Source: Haliscomenobacter sp.
GTDB taxonomy: Bacteria > Bacteroidota > Bacteroidia > Chitinophagales > Saprospiraceae
Length of the DNA stretch: 64,000 bases
Assembly: GCA_016707205.1 (NCBI GenBank)
Contig: JADJHZ010000011.1
Span: forward strand, 46,680-110,679
Direction: 5' to 3'
Shown: in pieces, positions 51,861 to 60,516 of the stretch
Layout: each line of letters begins with the position of its first letter
Numbering within the stretch: position 1 is the first letter of the stretch
Notes under the pieces: model-generated
What the model saw: only the letters and a program-made list of their open reading frames with translations
Told to the model about the DNA's origin: nothing
The model's database searches: none
Program-made: the position numbers and the translations under genes

Positions 51861-52913
51861 GTGCGCGCGCTGACCTTCCACGGCAAACACGACATCCGGG
51901 CGGAATCGGTTCCCGACCCTTCCATTCTGGCGAATACAGATGCGATTGTACGCGTTAGATCCTGCGCCATCTGCGGTTCTGATCTCCATGTCTATCACGA
52001 ACACGAGAAAGGCCTGGATGCAGGAACAGCCGTGGGGCACGAATTCATGGGCGAAGTGGTGGAAATCGGCCCGGAAGTGAGGCATCTGAAAAAAGGGGAC
52101 TTGGTCATGGCTCCCTTCACGACCTCTTGCGGGCAGTGTTTTTATTGCCGGATCGGCCTGACCTGCCGCTGCGAAAGAGGGCAACTTTTCGGATGGGTTG
52201 AAAAAGGCCTTGGCCTCCACGGGGGGCAAGCGGAGTATGTCCGGACTCCTCTGGCCGATCAGACTCTGGTTCGCATCCCCGGGGGCATGTCAGACGAGCT
52301 CGCTCTGTTGCTGGGAGATATTCTGTCCACCGGCTATTTCTGTGCCGATCAGGCCTCTATTCGTCCGGAAGAAACCCAAGTCGTAGTAGGTTGTGGCCCC
52401 GTGGGCTTAATGACCATTTGGGCAGCCCGGAAGCTGGGCGCTGAGCGTCTTTTCGCTATCGACTCCGTGCCTGAGCGCCTGAGGTTGGCGGCAGCCTGGG
52501 GCGCCATTCCAATTAACTTCCTGGAGGCAAATCCCCTGGAAGTCATCCGCGAACACACGCAGGGCCGGGGCGCCGATTCGGCTATGGAGGTAGTAGGTAA
52601 TGCCGGCGCAGGCCGCCTCGCATTCGAACTCCTTCGGCCCGGAGGTACCTTGTCTACAGTTGGCGTATGTAACGACGCCCAATTGGCTTTCTCTCCTCCC
52701 GAAGCGTACGGCAAAAACCTGACGTATAAAGTCGGCCGATGCCCCGCCCGAAATTATATGGAAAAACTGATCTCTGTTGCCTGGGGAGACGAAGCCCAAC
52801 TCGTGCAAGTCTTTACCCACCGCCTTCCCCTGGAACAAGGCCCGGAAGGCTACCGAATGTTTGCTAACCGGGAACAGGGGTGTTTGAAAGTGATCTTAGA
52901 CGTTAGAGGTTAG
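51861..52913 (+). CDS. Zinc-dependent alcohol dehydrogenase (MDR family)
   Basis: 350 residues starting with GTG at 51861. Catalytic zinc in SCAICGSDLHVYHEHE and GHEFMG; structural zinc lobe with SCGQCFYCRIGLTCRCERG; cofactor motif VVVGCGPVGLMTI. It resembles the threonine/formaldehyde/glutathione-independent formaldehyde dehydrogenase branch of medium-chain dehydrogenases; substrate not readable. It follows the helicase gene by 8 bases. The final residues (VILDVRG) and the TAG stop are part of a TTAGACG-family array, so the tail may be variable. Confidence 0.88.
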   Translation: MRALTFHGKHDIRAESVPDPSILANTDAIVRVRSCAICGSDLHVYHEHEKGLDAGTAVGHEFMGEVVEIGPEVRHLKKGDLVMAPFTTSCGQCFYCRIGLTCRCERGQLFGWVEKGLGLHGGQAEYVRTPLADQTLVRIPGGMSDELALLLGDILSTGYFCADQASIRPEETQVVVGCGPVGLMTIWAARKLGAERLFAIDSVPERLRLAAAWGAIPINFLEANPLEVIREHTQGRGADSAMEVVGNAGAGRLAFELLRPGGTLSTVGVCNDAQLAFSPPEAYGKNLTYKVGRCPARNYMEKLISVAWGDEAQLVQVFTHRLPLEQGPEGYRMFANREQGCLKVILDVRG

Positions 52914-52927
52914 ACGTTAGATGCTAG
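52898..52927. repeat. TTAGACG-family array spanning a stop codon
   Basis: CTTAGACGTTAGAGGTTAGA and onward; the gene's TAG stop (52911-52913) is inside it. Confidence 0.75.
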
Positions 52928-52938
52928 AGGGTGGAAAA

Positions 52939-53015
52939 AGTTGCGAGGTTGCGGAGTAACTAGGGTTTATCCAACCCCAATCACCTGCTCCCTAATCCCT
53001 GCTCCCTAATCCCTA
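52939..53015. repeat. Two further arrays: GAGGTTGC and GCTCCCTAAT families
   Basis: AGTTGCGAGGTTGCGGAGTA at 52939-52960, then CTGCTCCCTAATCCCTGCTC and onward at 52985-53015, right before the lipoprotein gene. Three repeat families are stacked within 120 bases. Confidence 0.7.
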
Positions 53016-53031
53016 AAAAAACCATTCACCT

Positions 53032-53973
53032 ATGAAAACCCATAGCCTAATCCTTCACGCGATCCTCGCAGCTACGATTTTCTCCTGTAAACCAGAGAAT
53101 CCCCCTGCCGTGCAGGACTGGGAGGCCATGAGTCTGGACGGCAGGAAATTATATCCGCCGAAAGAGAGCCCCGAATCACTCCGGGCGAAAGACAGCTTGC
53201 TGGCCATAGCGCAAGCCAATTATCTTGCAGATTCCAACAACCTGGACAACGTCATCTGGTTGGGGAGGCGCATCGCGTATCTTTCCCGTTACCGGGAAGC
53301 CATCGAGGTGTACACCCGGGGGATGAAGCGCTTTCCCCAGAGCCCGGAGCTTTACCGGCACCGGGGGCACCGGTATCTATCCATCCGGAAATTCGATCAG
53401 GCGATTGCCGATTTCAAGCAGGCGGCCGCGCTGGCTAAAGGGAGGTCCGTAGAAATCGAGCCGGACGGCATTCCCAACCGGCTGAATCAGCCGCTATCCT
53501 CTTTGCAGTTCAACATTTACTACCACCTGGCCCTCGCGTACTATCTGAAAGGCGAATTTGAGCAGGCGGTTCCTTATTACGATACCTGCATGGTCTATTC
53601 GACTAACCCCGATCTGCTTGCCGCCACTACCGACTGGCTGTACATGACCTACCGCCGCCTTGGCCAAACCGAACAAGCGCAAAAACTCCTCGAACCGATT
53701 GGACCCGACATGGAGATCATCGAGAACGACGCCTATTACCAGCGGCTCCTGATGTACAAAGGATTGATCAACCCGGAATCCCTGCTCGACCTGGAAAACA
53801 CAGACCCGGCAACGGGGGTAAGCATCGTCACGCAAGGCTATGGAGTAGCCAACTGGCATCTGTGCAACGGAGACAGCGCCAAGGCCAAAGCGATCTTCGC
53901 CAAAATCCTGGAAACGGAACAATGGGCTGCGTTCGGGTACCTTGCTGCGGAGGCCGACCAGTTTAGGCATTAG
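53032..53973 (+). CDS. TPR lipoprotein
   Basis: 313 residues. Lipoprotein signal with lipobox TIFSC (about C19), then four to five TPR-like units (REAIEVYTRGMKRFPQSPEL; DQAIADFKQAAALAKG; EQAVPYYDTCMVYSTNPDL). Anchored in the periplasm or outer membrane; likely a protein-protein interaction module. Partner unknown. The TAG stop lies within an array (TTAGGCATTAGGCAT). Confidence 0.8.
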   Translation: MKTHSLILHAILAATIFSCKPENPPAVQDWEAMSLDGRKLYPPKESPESLRAKDSLLAIAQANYLADSNNLDNVIWLGRRIAYLSRYREAIEVYTRGMKRFPQSPELYRHRGHRYLSIRKFDQAIADFKQAAALAKGRSVEIEPDGIPNRLNQPLSSLQFNIYYHLALAYYLKGEFEQAVPYYDTCMVYSTNPDLLAATTDWLYMTYRRLGQTEQAQKLLEPIGPDMEIIENDAYYQRLLMYKGLINPESLLDLENTDPATGVSIVTQGYGVANWHLCNGDSAKAKAIFAKILETEQWAAFGYLAAEADQFRH

Positions 53974-54019
53974 GCATGCGCAAGGCGTAGGGCGCAAGGC
54001 GCAAGGCCTTGCCCTACTA
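53963..54019. terminator. GCGCAAGG-array hairpin between convergent stops
   Basis: TTAGGCATTAGGCAT starts at the lipoprotein-gene stop, followed by GCGCAAGG units and the mirror GCAAGGCCTTGC with CCCTAC; it ends at the TAG stop of sucA (54019-54017). Bidirectional terminator inferred. Confidence 0.65.
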
Positions 54020-56749
54020 GGTCATGGCTTGCGTCACGATCGCATCCTGCTGTTGATCGTGGACCTTTTTAAATCCGGTAGCAGGGGAAGCGCTGGCCTT
54101 TCTGGAGATCAGGCGCACTTGTCCAGGCCGGAAATGAAGGGCGATGTGGGTCCAGGCGCCCATATTGGCGGGTTCTTCCTGCACCCAAACCAGTTCGGCG
54201 CCCGCGTATTTTTCGACGATGGCTTCGAGTTGCTTCGCAGGCAGGGGATAGAGTTGTTCTACCCGAACGACCGCGATATCCTGGCGCTTGGTTTCCTGTT
54301 TTTTCTTCAACAGGTCGTAATAGATTTTCCCGGTACAGAATACGATGCGTTTCACTTTTCCGCTGGTAGCCGGATCGTCGATGACTTCCTGGAAGCGTTT
54401 TCCGGATTCCATCTCCTCGATCGGGGAAACGCATTCCGGGTGGCGAAGCAGCGATTTGGGCGACATCACCACAAGGGGTTTGCGGAAATTCCAGGCCAGT
54501 TGCCGGCGAAGCAGGTGGAAAAAGTTGGCGGGTGTCGTGACGTTGGCCACGATGATATTGAGGTCGGCGCAGGCTTGAAGAAAGCGCTCCAGGCGGGCGC
54601 TGGAGTGCTCCGGCCCCTGGCCTTCATAACCATGCGGAAGAAGAAGCGTCAATCCACTCATGCGGTTCCATTTGCTTTCGGCGGCGGTAAGGAACTGGTC
54701 CACCATGGTTTGGGCGCCGTTGTGGAAATCCCCAAACTGGGCTTCCCAGATAATCAGCGAATGGGGCGTGCCCAAAGAATACCCGTATTCAAAGCCCATT
54801 ACGCCAAACTCGGACAGCAGGGAGTTGAAAATGCGGAACTTCCCCTGCTCCGCGCTCAGCCCATCCAGGCGGTTGAGCTGCTGATTGGTTTTGGCATCGT
54901 ACAGAACGGCGTGCCGGTGGGAAAAAGTTCCCCGTTTGACATCCTGGCCGCTCATTCGAACGTCTTTACCCTCCATGAGGATGCTGCTATAGGCCATTAA
55001 TTCGCCCATAGCCCAGTCGAGCCTGTTCTCCTCCAGCATTTTCTTTTTGTCATCCAGCAACCGTTTGGCTTTGGACAAGGGGGTGAAATGTTCCGGCGTC
55101 TGGAGCAAGTGACGGGTAATGGCGTCGAGCCGGGCGCGGTCAACCCCCGTGATCGGGGATTGGTCAAAATCGGCAGGCTCCGGCTTTTTCATGGCCTGCC
55201 ATTGTTGTTCGGGCAATTGAACGGTATAAGGAAGGGGTTGCTGGCGAATATTATCCAGACGTTCCTGGAGAGTGCCCCAGAAATGCTCTTCCATTTCATC
55301 GGCGAGTTTTTTCTGAAGATGCCCCCTTTCGATCAATTCCTTTAGGTAAATCTCCCGGGCATTGGGGTGTTTAACAATGATATCGTACATCTCCGGCTGG
55401 GTAAATTTGGGGTCATCGCCTTCGTTGTGGCCATGGCGGCGATAGCAGAGCATATCGATGAAGACGTCTTCGTTGAATTCCTGGCGGTATTCCATCGCCA
55501 TTTCCACTGCAAATACCAGCGCTTCGGGATCGTCGCCGTTGACGTGAAAAACAGGAGCGTGCACGACGCTGGCCACGCCGGTGGAATACGTCGACGACCG
55601 GGCGTCGTCAAAATCCGTGGTAAACCCGATCTGGTTATTGATCACCAAATGGACCGTTCCTCCGGTCGCGTATCCTTCCAACTTGCTCATCTGGATGGTC
55701 TCATAGACAATTCCCTGGCCGGCAAGGGCCGCATCGCCATGAACGAGCACGGGAAGCATGCGGTCGTAATCGCTTTTGTACAGCACATCCGCTTTGGAGC
55801 GTGCAAACCCTTCCACCACCGGATTGACGGCTTCAAGGTGGGAGGGGTTGGGTACGAGTTCCAGCTGAACCTCCTGGCCGGAAGGGGTCATCACCTGGGA
55901 GGAATATCCGAGGTGGTATTTCACGTCTCCGTCTCCAAAACTTTGGTCTGGGATGGCGGTACCTTCAAATTCGGTAAAAATATGCTCGTAGGTTTTCCTC
56001 ATGATATTGGCCAGTACATTGAGCCTGCCCCGGTGGGCCATTCCAATGAACACCTCTTTGATGCCCAGTTCTCCCGACTTGTTGATGATGGCATCCAGCC
56101 CGACGATAGCGGATTCTCCGCCTTCCAGGGAGAAGCGTTTCTGCCCGACGAATTTGGTGTGCAAAAACTTTTCAAAGACTACGGCGCCGTTCAGTTTCTC
56201 GAGAATACGCCGTTTTTTCTCCAAAGGCAGGTTGTAATCATTTTCGGGATGGTGGGATTCGATCCGGGTGCGCAGCCAGCGGCGTTTGTCGCGGTCCTGC
56301 ACGTGGTTGAACTCAAAACCGATATGGCTGCAGTATACCCGGCGAAGGTGGGCATAGATTTCGCGCAACGTCGCAGGCTGTTCCAACCCGCACTCCAGGG
56401 CGGCATGGAAGACCCTGTCGAGATCCGCTTCGGAAAGGCCATAATCTTCGATAGCGAGCAAGGCTTTGCGGTCGCGCCGTTTGCGGATGGGGTTGGTGGT
56501 GGATTCCAGATGGCCGCGATAGCGGTAGGCATTGATCATGGCAAGCACCTGGAATTCCTTGGGATCTATACCTGAGGAGGCTAATTTAGCGGAAACTTCC
56601 GCATGGCCGTTGGTCCCTTGTCCGTATTCAAACCCTTTAAAAAAGGCCCTCCAATCTTCTTCGACCAGGTCGGGGTTTTGTTGATAGCGTTCATACAAGG
56701 ACTCGATGTACGACGGGTGCGCATTGGCAATAAAGGAGTAATTGTTCAT
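54017..56749 (-). CDS. sucA: 2-oxoglutarate dehydrogenase E1 component
   Basis: Thiamine-diphosphate E1 of the 2-oxoglutarate dehydrogenase complex (TCA cycle). 910 residues, near the usual 930. Features: N-terminal SFIANAHPSYIESLYERYQ, active-site VFIGMAHRGRLNVLANIM, ThDP motif VHGDAALAGQG and VINNQIGFTTDF, QEFNEDVFIDMLCYRRHGHNE (residue groups kept short), and a C-terminal transketolase domain (LLPHGYEGQGPEHSSARLER). sucB is not next to it here. A canonical promoter and an overlapping 11-bp palindrome precede the gene. Confidence 0.96.
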   Translation of the reverse strand: MNNYSFIANAHPSYIESLYERYQQNPDLVEEDWRAFFKGFEYGQGTNGHAEVSAKLASSGIDPKEFQVLAMINAYRYRGHLESTTNPIRKRRDRKALLAIEDYGLSEADLDRVFHAALECGLEQPATLREIYAHLRRVYCSHIGFEFNHVQDRDKRRWLRTRIESHHPENDYNLPLEKKRRILEKLNGAVVFEKFLHTKFVGQKRFSLEGGESAIVGLDAIINKSGELGIKEVFIGMAHRGRLNVLANIMRKTYEHIFTEFEGTAIPDQSFGDGDVKYHLGYSSQVMTPSGQEVQLELVPNPSHLEAVNPVVEGFARSKADVLYKSDYDRMLPVLVHGDAALAGQGIVYETIQMSKLEGYATGGTVHLVINNQIGFTTDFDDARSSTYSTGVASVVHAPVFHVNGDDPEALVFAVEMAMEYRQEFNEDVFIDMLCYRRHGHNEGDDPKFTQPEMYDIIVKHPNAREIYLKELIERGHLQKKLADEMEEHFWGTLQERLDNIRQQPLPYTVQLPEQQWQAMKKPEPADFDQSPITGVDRARLDAITRHLLQTPEHFTPLSKAKRLLDDKKKMLEENRLDWAMGELMAYSSILMEGKDVRMSGQDVKRGTFSHRHAVLYDAKTNQQLNRLDGLSAEQGKFRIFNSLLSEFGVMGFEYGYSLGTPHSLIIWEAQFGDFHNGAQTMVDQFLTAAESKWNRMSGLTLLLPHGYEGQGPEHSSARLERFLQACADLNIIVANVTTPANFFHLLRRQLAWNFRKPLVVMSPKSLLRHPECVSPIEEMESGKRFQEVIDDPATSGKVKRIVFCTGKIYYDLLKKKQETKRQDIAVVRVEQLYPLPAKQLEAIVEKYAGAELVWVQEEPANMGAWTHIALHFRPGQVRLISRKASASPATGFKKVHDQQQDAIVTQAMT

Positions 56750-56784
56750 TGGATGTCAGCGATGGTTTTTATACAAACAAACGA

Positions 56785-56813
56785 GCAGGCCAAAAGGATT
56801 GTTTTTGGCCTGC
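56785..56813. promoter_or_regulatory. 11-bp palindrome at the sucA promoter
   Basis: GCAGGCCAAAA (56785-56795) and its exact reverse complement (56803-56813), 7-base gap, covering the expected start site; its outer edge touches the -7 box. Either an operator or an early transcript hairpin. Confidence 0.5.
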
Positions 56814-56842
56814 AAATATACGGAATAGCTCTATCCTTTCAA
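56813..56842 (-). promoter_or_regulatory. sucA promoter: TTG, 19 bases, TATATTTG
   Basis: -7 box TATATTTG at 56820-56813 and TTG at 56842-56840 with 19-base spacing, the best full promoter in the window. Confidence 0.6.
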
Positions 56843-56871
56843 GCAGGAAAGAAGGCGGAATAATTATGTTC

Positions 56872-56953
56872 AAGGTTCAACGTTCAAAGGTTCAAGGGGA
56901 AACAAAAGCCCCTTGAACCTTGAACGTTAAATGTTGAATGTTGAACCTTCTTA
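56872..56953. terminator. GTTCAAC-array hairpin after the DUF5123 lipoprotein gene
   Basis: GGTTCAACGTTCAAAGGTTC with CAAGGGG, a 9-base loop, then CCCCTTGAACCTTGAACG and further TTGAATG units to within 3 bases of the TAA stop (56953-56951). Strong inverted repeat. Confidence 0.7.
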
Positions 56954-58630
56954 CAGTTTCACGCGCCACCTCGGATCGCCGCAGTTCGTTTTTCCGGAGA
57001 ATCCAGTGTCTTTAATGTTGAAATTCAATCCGTTGTATGCATCGACCCACAGATCGCTGGATTTTTTGCTATACGCCAGCGGCGGGAACCCGGGGATTTC
57101 CGAGCCGGGAGTAAAGGCAAAGTCGGAAGTGGCGTAGGTGTTGGTCATGGTCCAGTTCGTCGCTTCCAGGCCGGCGTAGATGCCGCGCACGGTGAGTTTG
57201 CCGGTTTTGGCTTCGTCCCATGCGGGGCCCCAGATGGTATTCGTAATGGTGATGCCATTGAGCACATTGCTAAGCGTACCCACCGCGCCCCTCCAGCGGA
57301 AGACGATCCCGTCGGGCAGCGCAAGCTCATTAATGGTACACGCATCGATCAGGATGGATTGGGAGTTGGTCCGCGAAGTCAGAAAGGATTTGATTTTGCT
57401 CAAGGTGCTGTTTTTGATCACCAGGTTGTCCATGGAAGCATTTCCCGCCCCATCGGTATCGGTGGTCAGTACTCCATAGTCTCCGATCCGGTACACGATG
57501 CAATTATTGATCGTATAATTCTTGAGGAATACTTTGGACCGTATCCGGATAATCCCTCGCAAGTTGTTGATGATGCAATCGTCGAAGGTGAGTTCTTCAA
57601 CCCGGGTATCGGTTTTGTTGTCCGGGTTGAATATGTAGTCTCCTCCTATATCTTCCCCTTTAAGCTCCAGATCGATAAAGCGGATATGGTTGATCGTGAC
57701 GCCTGCGGCGATATTCCAGTTGCCTGTAGTAAACAGGATCGCTTTGTTCGGAGCGAAACTCAGAGAGCCTCTGATGGTGATCGATTTGTCCAGCGGTACG
57801 GTAGGTAAATTGTATTGGACACCTCGTTTCACCACGATCATGTCCCCGTCATTAGCCGAAGCGACGGCGGTGGCCACGGCAGTGGGGTCTTCGCTTTCGG
57901 AGAGGTTGATCACATTCGACGCCGTGTAATCAATGCTGGCGGCCTTGGTAGTGAAGGTTTCCCAACCCCTTACCGTTTCCCCACTGGCGCCACTGTAGAT
58001 GGCGATTTGGTATGCGGTAGAGGGGGCTAACCCCGTTACGATGAATTCTCCGGCCGCCTGAGCAGAACCGGGCACGGCAAACTCCTTGAGTGGGGTTTTG
58101 AGGCCTAGATCGGCCGTGGTGAACGTCCGGATCTTGGTCACGGCAGCGCCCTGGACTTTCCAGGTGACGCGGGCTTCGCGGTCGATGACATCCGTAGTAG
58201 TGGGGATGTTCATGATGGAAGGGAAGCGCTCGGTGCGCACATTGCCCAAAAGGGACACTTTGCTGTCAAAAGCGGGATCTTCCGCATGCGCAGTGGCTTG
58301 AATCTGGTAAAGGGTATTCCAGAGGAGGGAATTGCCGGTTCCCAGGGTGGCCTCATTCAGGATTACGTAGTTGGTGTCTACGTTAAGGGTATAGTCGATG
58401 GTCCGGAAGGAATCCCGGCTCACTTCGACGGTATATCCGGTAGCGTCTTTGAAGCGCACCATGTTCACAATGATGGTGTTTAATTCCGCTTTCAAATCCT
58501 GGTAGAGCACCGGGCGGAACAGGCGCGTTTCTTCAAAAACCTCCTCTTCTTCGCAAGCCCCCAGGACAAGTAATGCACCGGTGAACAGGAGGAGTACCGC
58601 TTTATTTGGATAAAATTTGAATGGTTTCAT
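56951..58630 (-). CDS. Surface lipoprotein with FN3-like and DUF4957/DUF5123 beta-helix domains
   Basis: 559 residues. Lipobox LLVLGAC then acidic EEEEV. An FN3-like pair around 55-235 (FKDATGYTVEVSRD; TGLAPSTAYQIAIYSG) is followed by a right-handed beta helix (KSITIRGSLSFAPNKAILFT; FDDCIINNLRGIIRIRSKVF; VIKNSTLSKIKSF) that matches DUF4957/DUF5123 proteins of Bacteroidota. These usually belong to pectin-degrading loci and may bind galacturonan. Third gene of the SusCD operon, 37 bases past susD. Confidence 0.8.
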   Translation of the reverse strand: MKPFKFYPNKAVLLLFTGALLVLGACEEEEVFEETRLFRPVLYQDLKAELNTIIVNMVRFKDATGYTVEVSRDSFRTIDYTLNVDTNYVILNEATLGTGNSLLWNTLYQIQATAHAEDPAFDSKVSLLGNVRTERFPSIMNIPTTTDVIDREARVTWKVQGAAVTKIRTFTTADLGLKTPLKEFAVPGSAQAAGEFIVTGLAPSTAYQIAIYSGASGETVRGWETFTTKAASIDYTASNVINLSESEDPTAVATAVASANDGDMIVVKRGVQYNLPTVPLDKSITIRGSLSFAPNKAILFTTGNWNIAAGVTINHIRFIDLELKGEDIGGDYIFNPDNKTDTRVEELTFDDCIINNLRGIIRIRSKVFLKNYTINNCIVYRIGDYGVLTTDTDGAGNASMDNLVIKNSTLSKIKSFLTSRTNSQSILIDACTINELALPDGIVFRWRGAVGTLSNVLNGITITNTIWGPAWDEAKTGKLTVRGIYAGLEATNWTMTNTYATSDFAFTPGSEIPGFPPLAYSKKSSDLWVDAYNGLNFNIKDTGFSGKTNCGDPRWRVKL

Positions 58631-58667
58631 GTTAATGCGTTTTTGAACGTTTCTTGACTCGGGTAAA

Positions 58668-60494
58668 TTAGAAGCTAAACAAATACCCTTCGTTTTTCAA
58701 TGTGCCCTGGCTATTGGTGATCGCCTCCTGAGGAATAGGGAAGATATACCGCGCCACGCCTGGTTTCGGTCCATCGTAGTAGGGCTTCCAGTCCTTGATG
58801 ACCCATTCGGCGTAGGTATTCGTCACCTCGTTGTACATACTCAGCAGGAAGGACTTTCGAATCCAGGTATCGTCCGGGGCTTCGAGGATTTTCCGGTTGG
58901 GGTTCAGGATGACGAATTTTCCTTTTTCATCCCGTTTCCAGTACATATAGTCCGGCAAATCGGAATACTTCCCGGTACCCGTAAAAGCAGCGTCGGCCAT
59001 TTCTTTCAGGGTTTGAACGGTTTCCTGCATTTTCTTGGAATACAAGTTCCAGCGGATCAGTTCGTATTTGCGGATCATTTCGCCTCCGAATTCCCAGGCG
59101 CGCTCGTTGACGATAGCGTCGAAGAACGTTTGCTTGCTTTGAGCAATCTGATCGATATAAGCAGTCACCTTTGTCGGCCAGAAATTGGAATTAAAGGCGC
59201 GTTGGCGGACGCGCTGGAAAGCTGCTTTGGCCTCCGGAGTAGGGCCGCTCAGTTCGTTTTCGGCTTCGGCAAACATGAGCAACACGTCGGAGTAACGCAG
59301 CATAGGCCAGTTGATCCCGGTGCCTTTGGCCGAGCTGGCGCCCTGGCCTTTCTCCAGGAAATACCGGCTCCATTTGCCCTGAGCGATGTTGTGGGCAGTA
59401 GTGTTGAATTCCTCCTGGAAGTTGGCGTTGACCTGATAAAACCCGCAGGTTACATCGCGGCGAACGTCGAGGGTGTCGAACGAGAAGTAATAGGAAGGAG
59501 GAACCGCCATGTAGTTGTTGCCGGAGCCGTAGTCGTGCTTGGCCGTGGCGCCGCCGATAACCGTGATCCCGATATTCCAACCCACGTCGCCATTGCCAAT
59601 TGCGAAGGGTACTTCAAAGAGAATATCTGAGTTGACCGGGGTGATGAATTTGGCATTATTGAGGAAGACCTGGCGGTAATCCGGAGGAAGGGCCCGGTCT
59701 TTCAACGTCATGAGTTTCTTCGTATAATCTCTGGCGATCGTGTAGAATTCCAGGTAATCGCTCTTCCGTTCCATATTCATCTCTGGAGTCAGGTAATATC
59801 CTCCCCGCTGAAGAGCGATGCGGGCGATCATGCCCAGGGTAAATTCCCGGCTCACCTGCTCGATGCCGTAGGGAAGTTCCTCGGCCCACATCATTTTCTC
59901 CTCAATGTCGATCATGTCTTTAATGACCTTGGCGAGGATAACGTTGCGGTCCTCCCTCGGGAGGAAGAAGTCGAGCCCGGCTCTTGGCGCATCAAACCCT
60001 GCGGGGACATCGCCAAAAAAGTAAGTAAGCATACTAAACCAATAGGCGCGCAGCGTATACGCTTCCCCAAGCATGTGGTACATCTTGCGGGAGGTGAGTA
60101 CGTCGGAAGAATTCAATGCGTCGCTGGCCAGAATGCCTTCGATCGCAATATTGGCGTCGCGGATAGCCGTAAAAGCCGCATTCCAAAACTGGCGGAGGTC
60201 GCCATTGGCGGGAACGGCGTTGAGGTCCCAGATCTGATAGCGGTCGCCGGTGCTCGTCCAACCGCTGGAGTGCTCGATATCCGTGTTGCCTGCCATGTTG
60301 TTCGACAAGCGGGAGCGGAAGCCATCCACGCCGAACTGAACATAGATGGCATTGACTCCTTTGCGGGCGTCATCGACGTTCGAATAAACATATTTGGTGT
60401 CGAACGTGGAAATGGAATCCGGCTCCAGGAAGTCGGTGCAGGCCGTAACAGCCAGCAGGACCATGGTTGCCAGGAAAAGATTTCTCGTCTTCAT
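58668..60494 (-). CDS. SusD/RagB family glycan-binding lipoprotein
   Basis: 608-residue outer-membrane lipoprotein; lipobox AVTAC (C19). Starch-binding-SusD fold: TPR-like helices with SKQTFFDAIVNERAWEFGGE near residue 450 and the RYSDVLLMFAEAENEL segment typical of RagB/SusD. Lid of the SusC-type pore made by the gene 22 bases upstream. Bound glycan not readable, but the DUF5123 partner points to pectin-type polymers. Confidence 0.93.
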   Translation of the reverse strand: MKTRNLFLATMVLLAVTACTDFLEPDSISTFDTKYVYSNVDDARKGVNAIYVQFGVDGFRSRLSNNMAGNTDIEHSSGWTSTGDRYQIWDLNAVPANGDLRQFWNAAFTAIRDANIAIEGILASDALNSSDVLTSRKMYHMLGEAYTLRAYWFSMLTYFFGDVPAGFDAPRAGLDFFLPREDRNVILAKVIKDMIDIEEKMMWAEELPYGIEQVSREFTLGMIARIALQRGGYYLTPEMNMERKSDYLEFYTIARDYTKKLMTLKDRALPPDYRQVFLNNAKFITPVNSDILFEVPFAIGNGDVGWNIGITVIGGATAKHDYGSGNNYMAVPPSYYFSFDTLDVRRDVTCGFYQVNANFQEEFNTTAHNIAQGKWSRYFLEKGQGASSAKGTGINWPMLRYSDVLLMFAEAENELSGPTPEAKAAFQRVRQRAFNSNFWPTKVTAYIDQIAQSKQTFFDAIVNERAWEFGGEMIRKYELIRWNLYSKKMQETVQTLKEMADAAFTGTGKYSDLPDYMYWKRDEKGKFVILNPNRKILEAPDDTWIRKSFLLSMYNEVTNTYAEWVIKDWKPYYDGPKPGVARYIFPIPQEAITNSQGTLKNEGYLFSF

Positions 60495-60516
60495 AATTAA
60501 TTCGATTTAATTTGGA

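Noticed and set aside
55367..56575. 402-codon open frame opposite sucA
   Set aside because: No domain features; the sense frame is an intact E1 enzyme.
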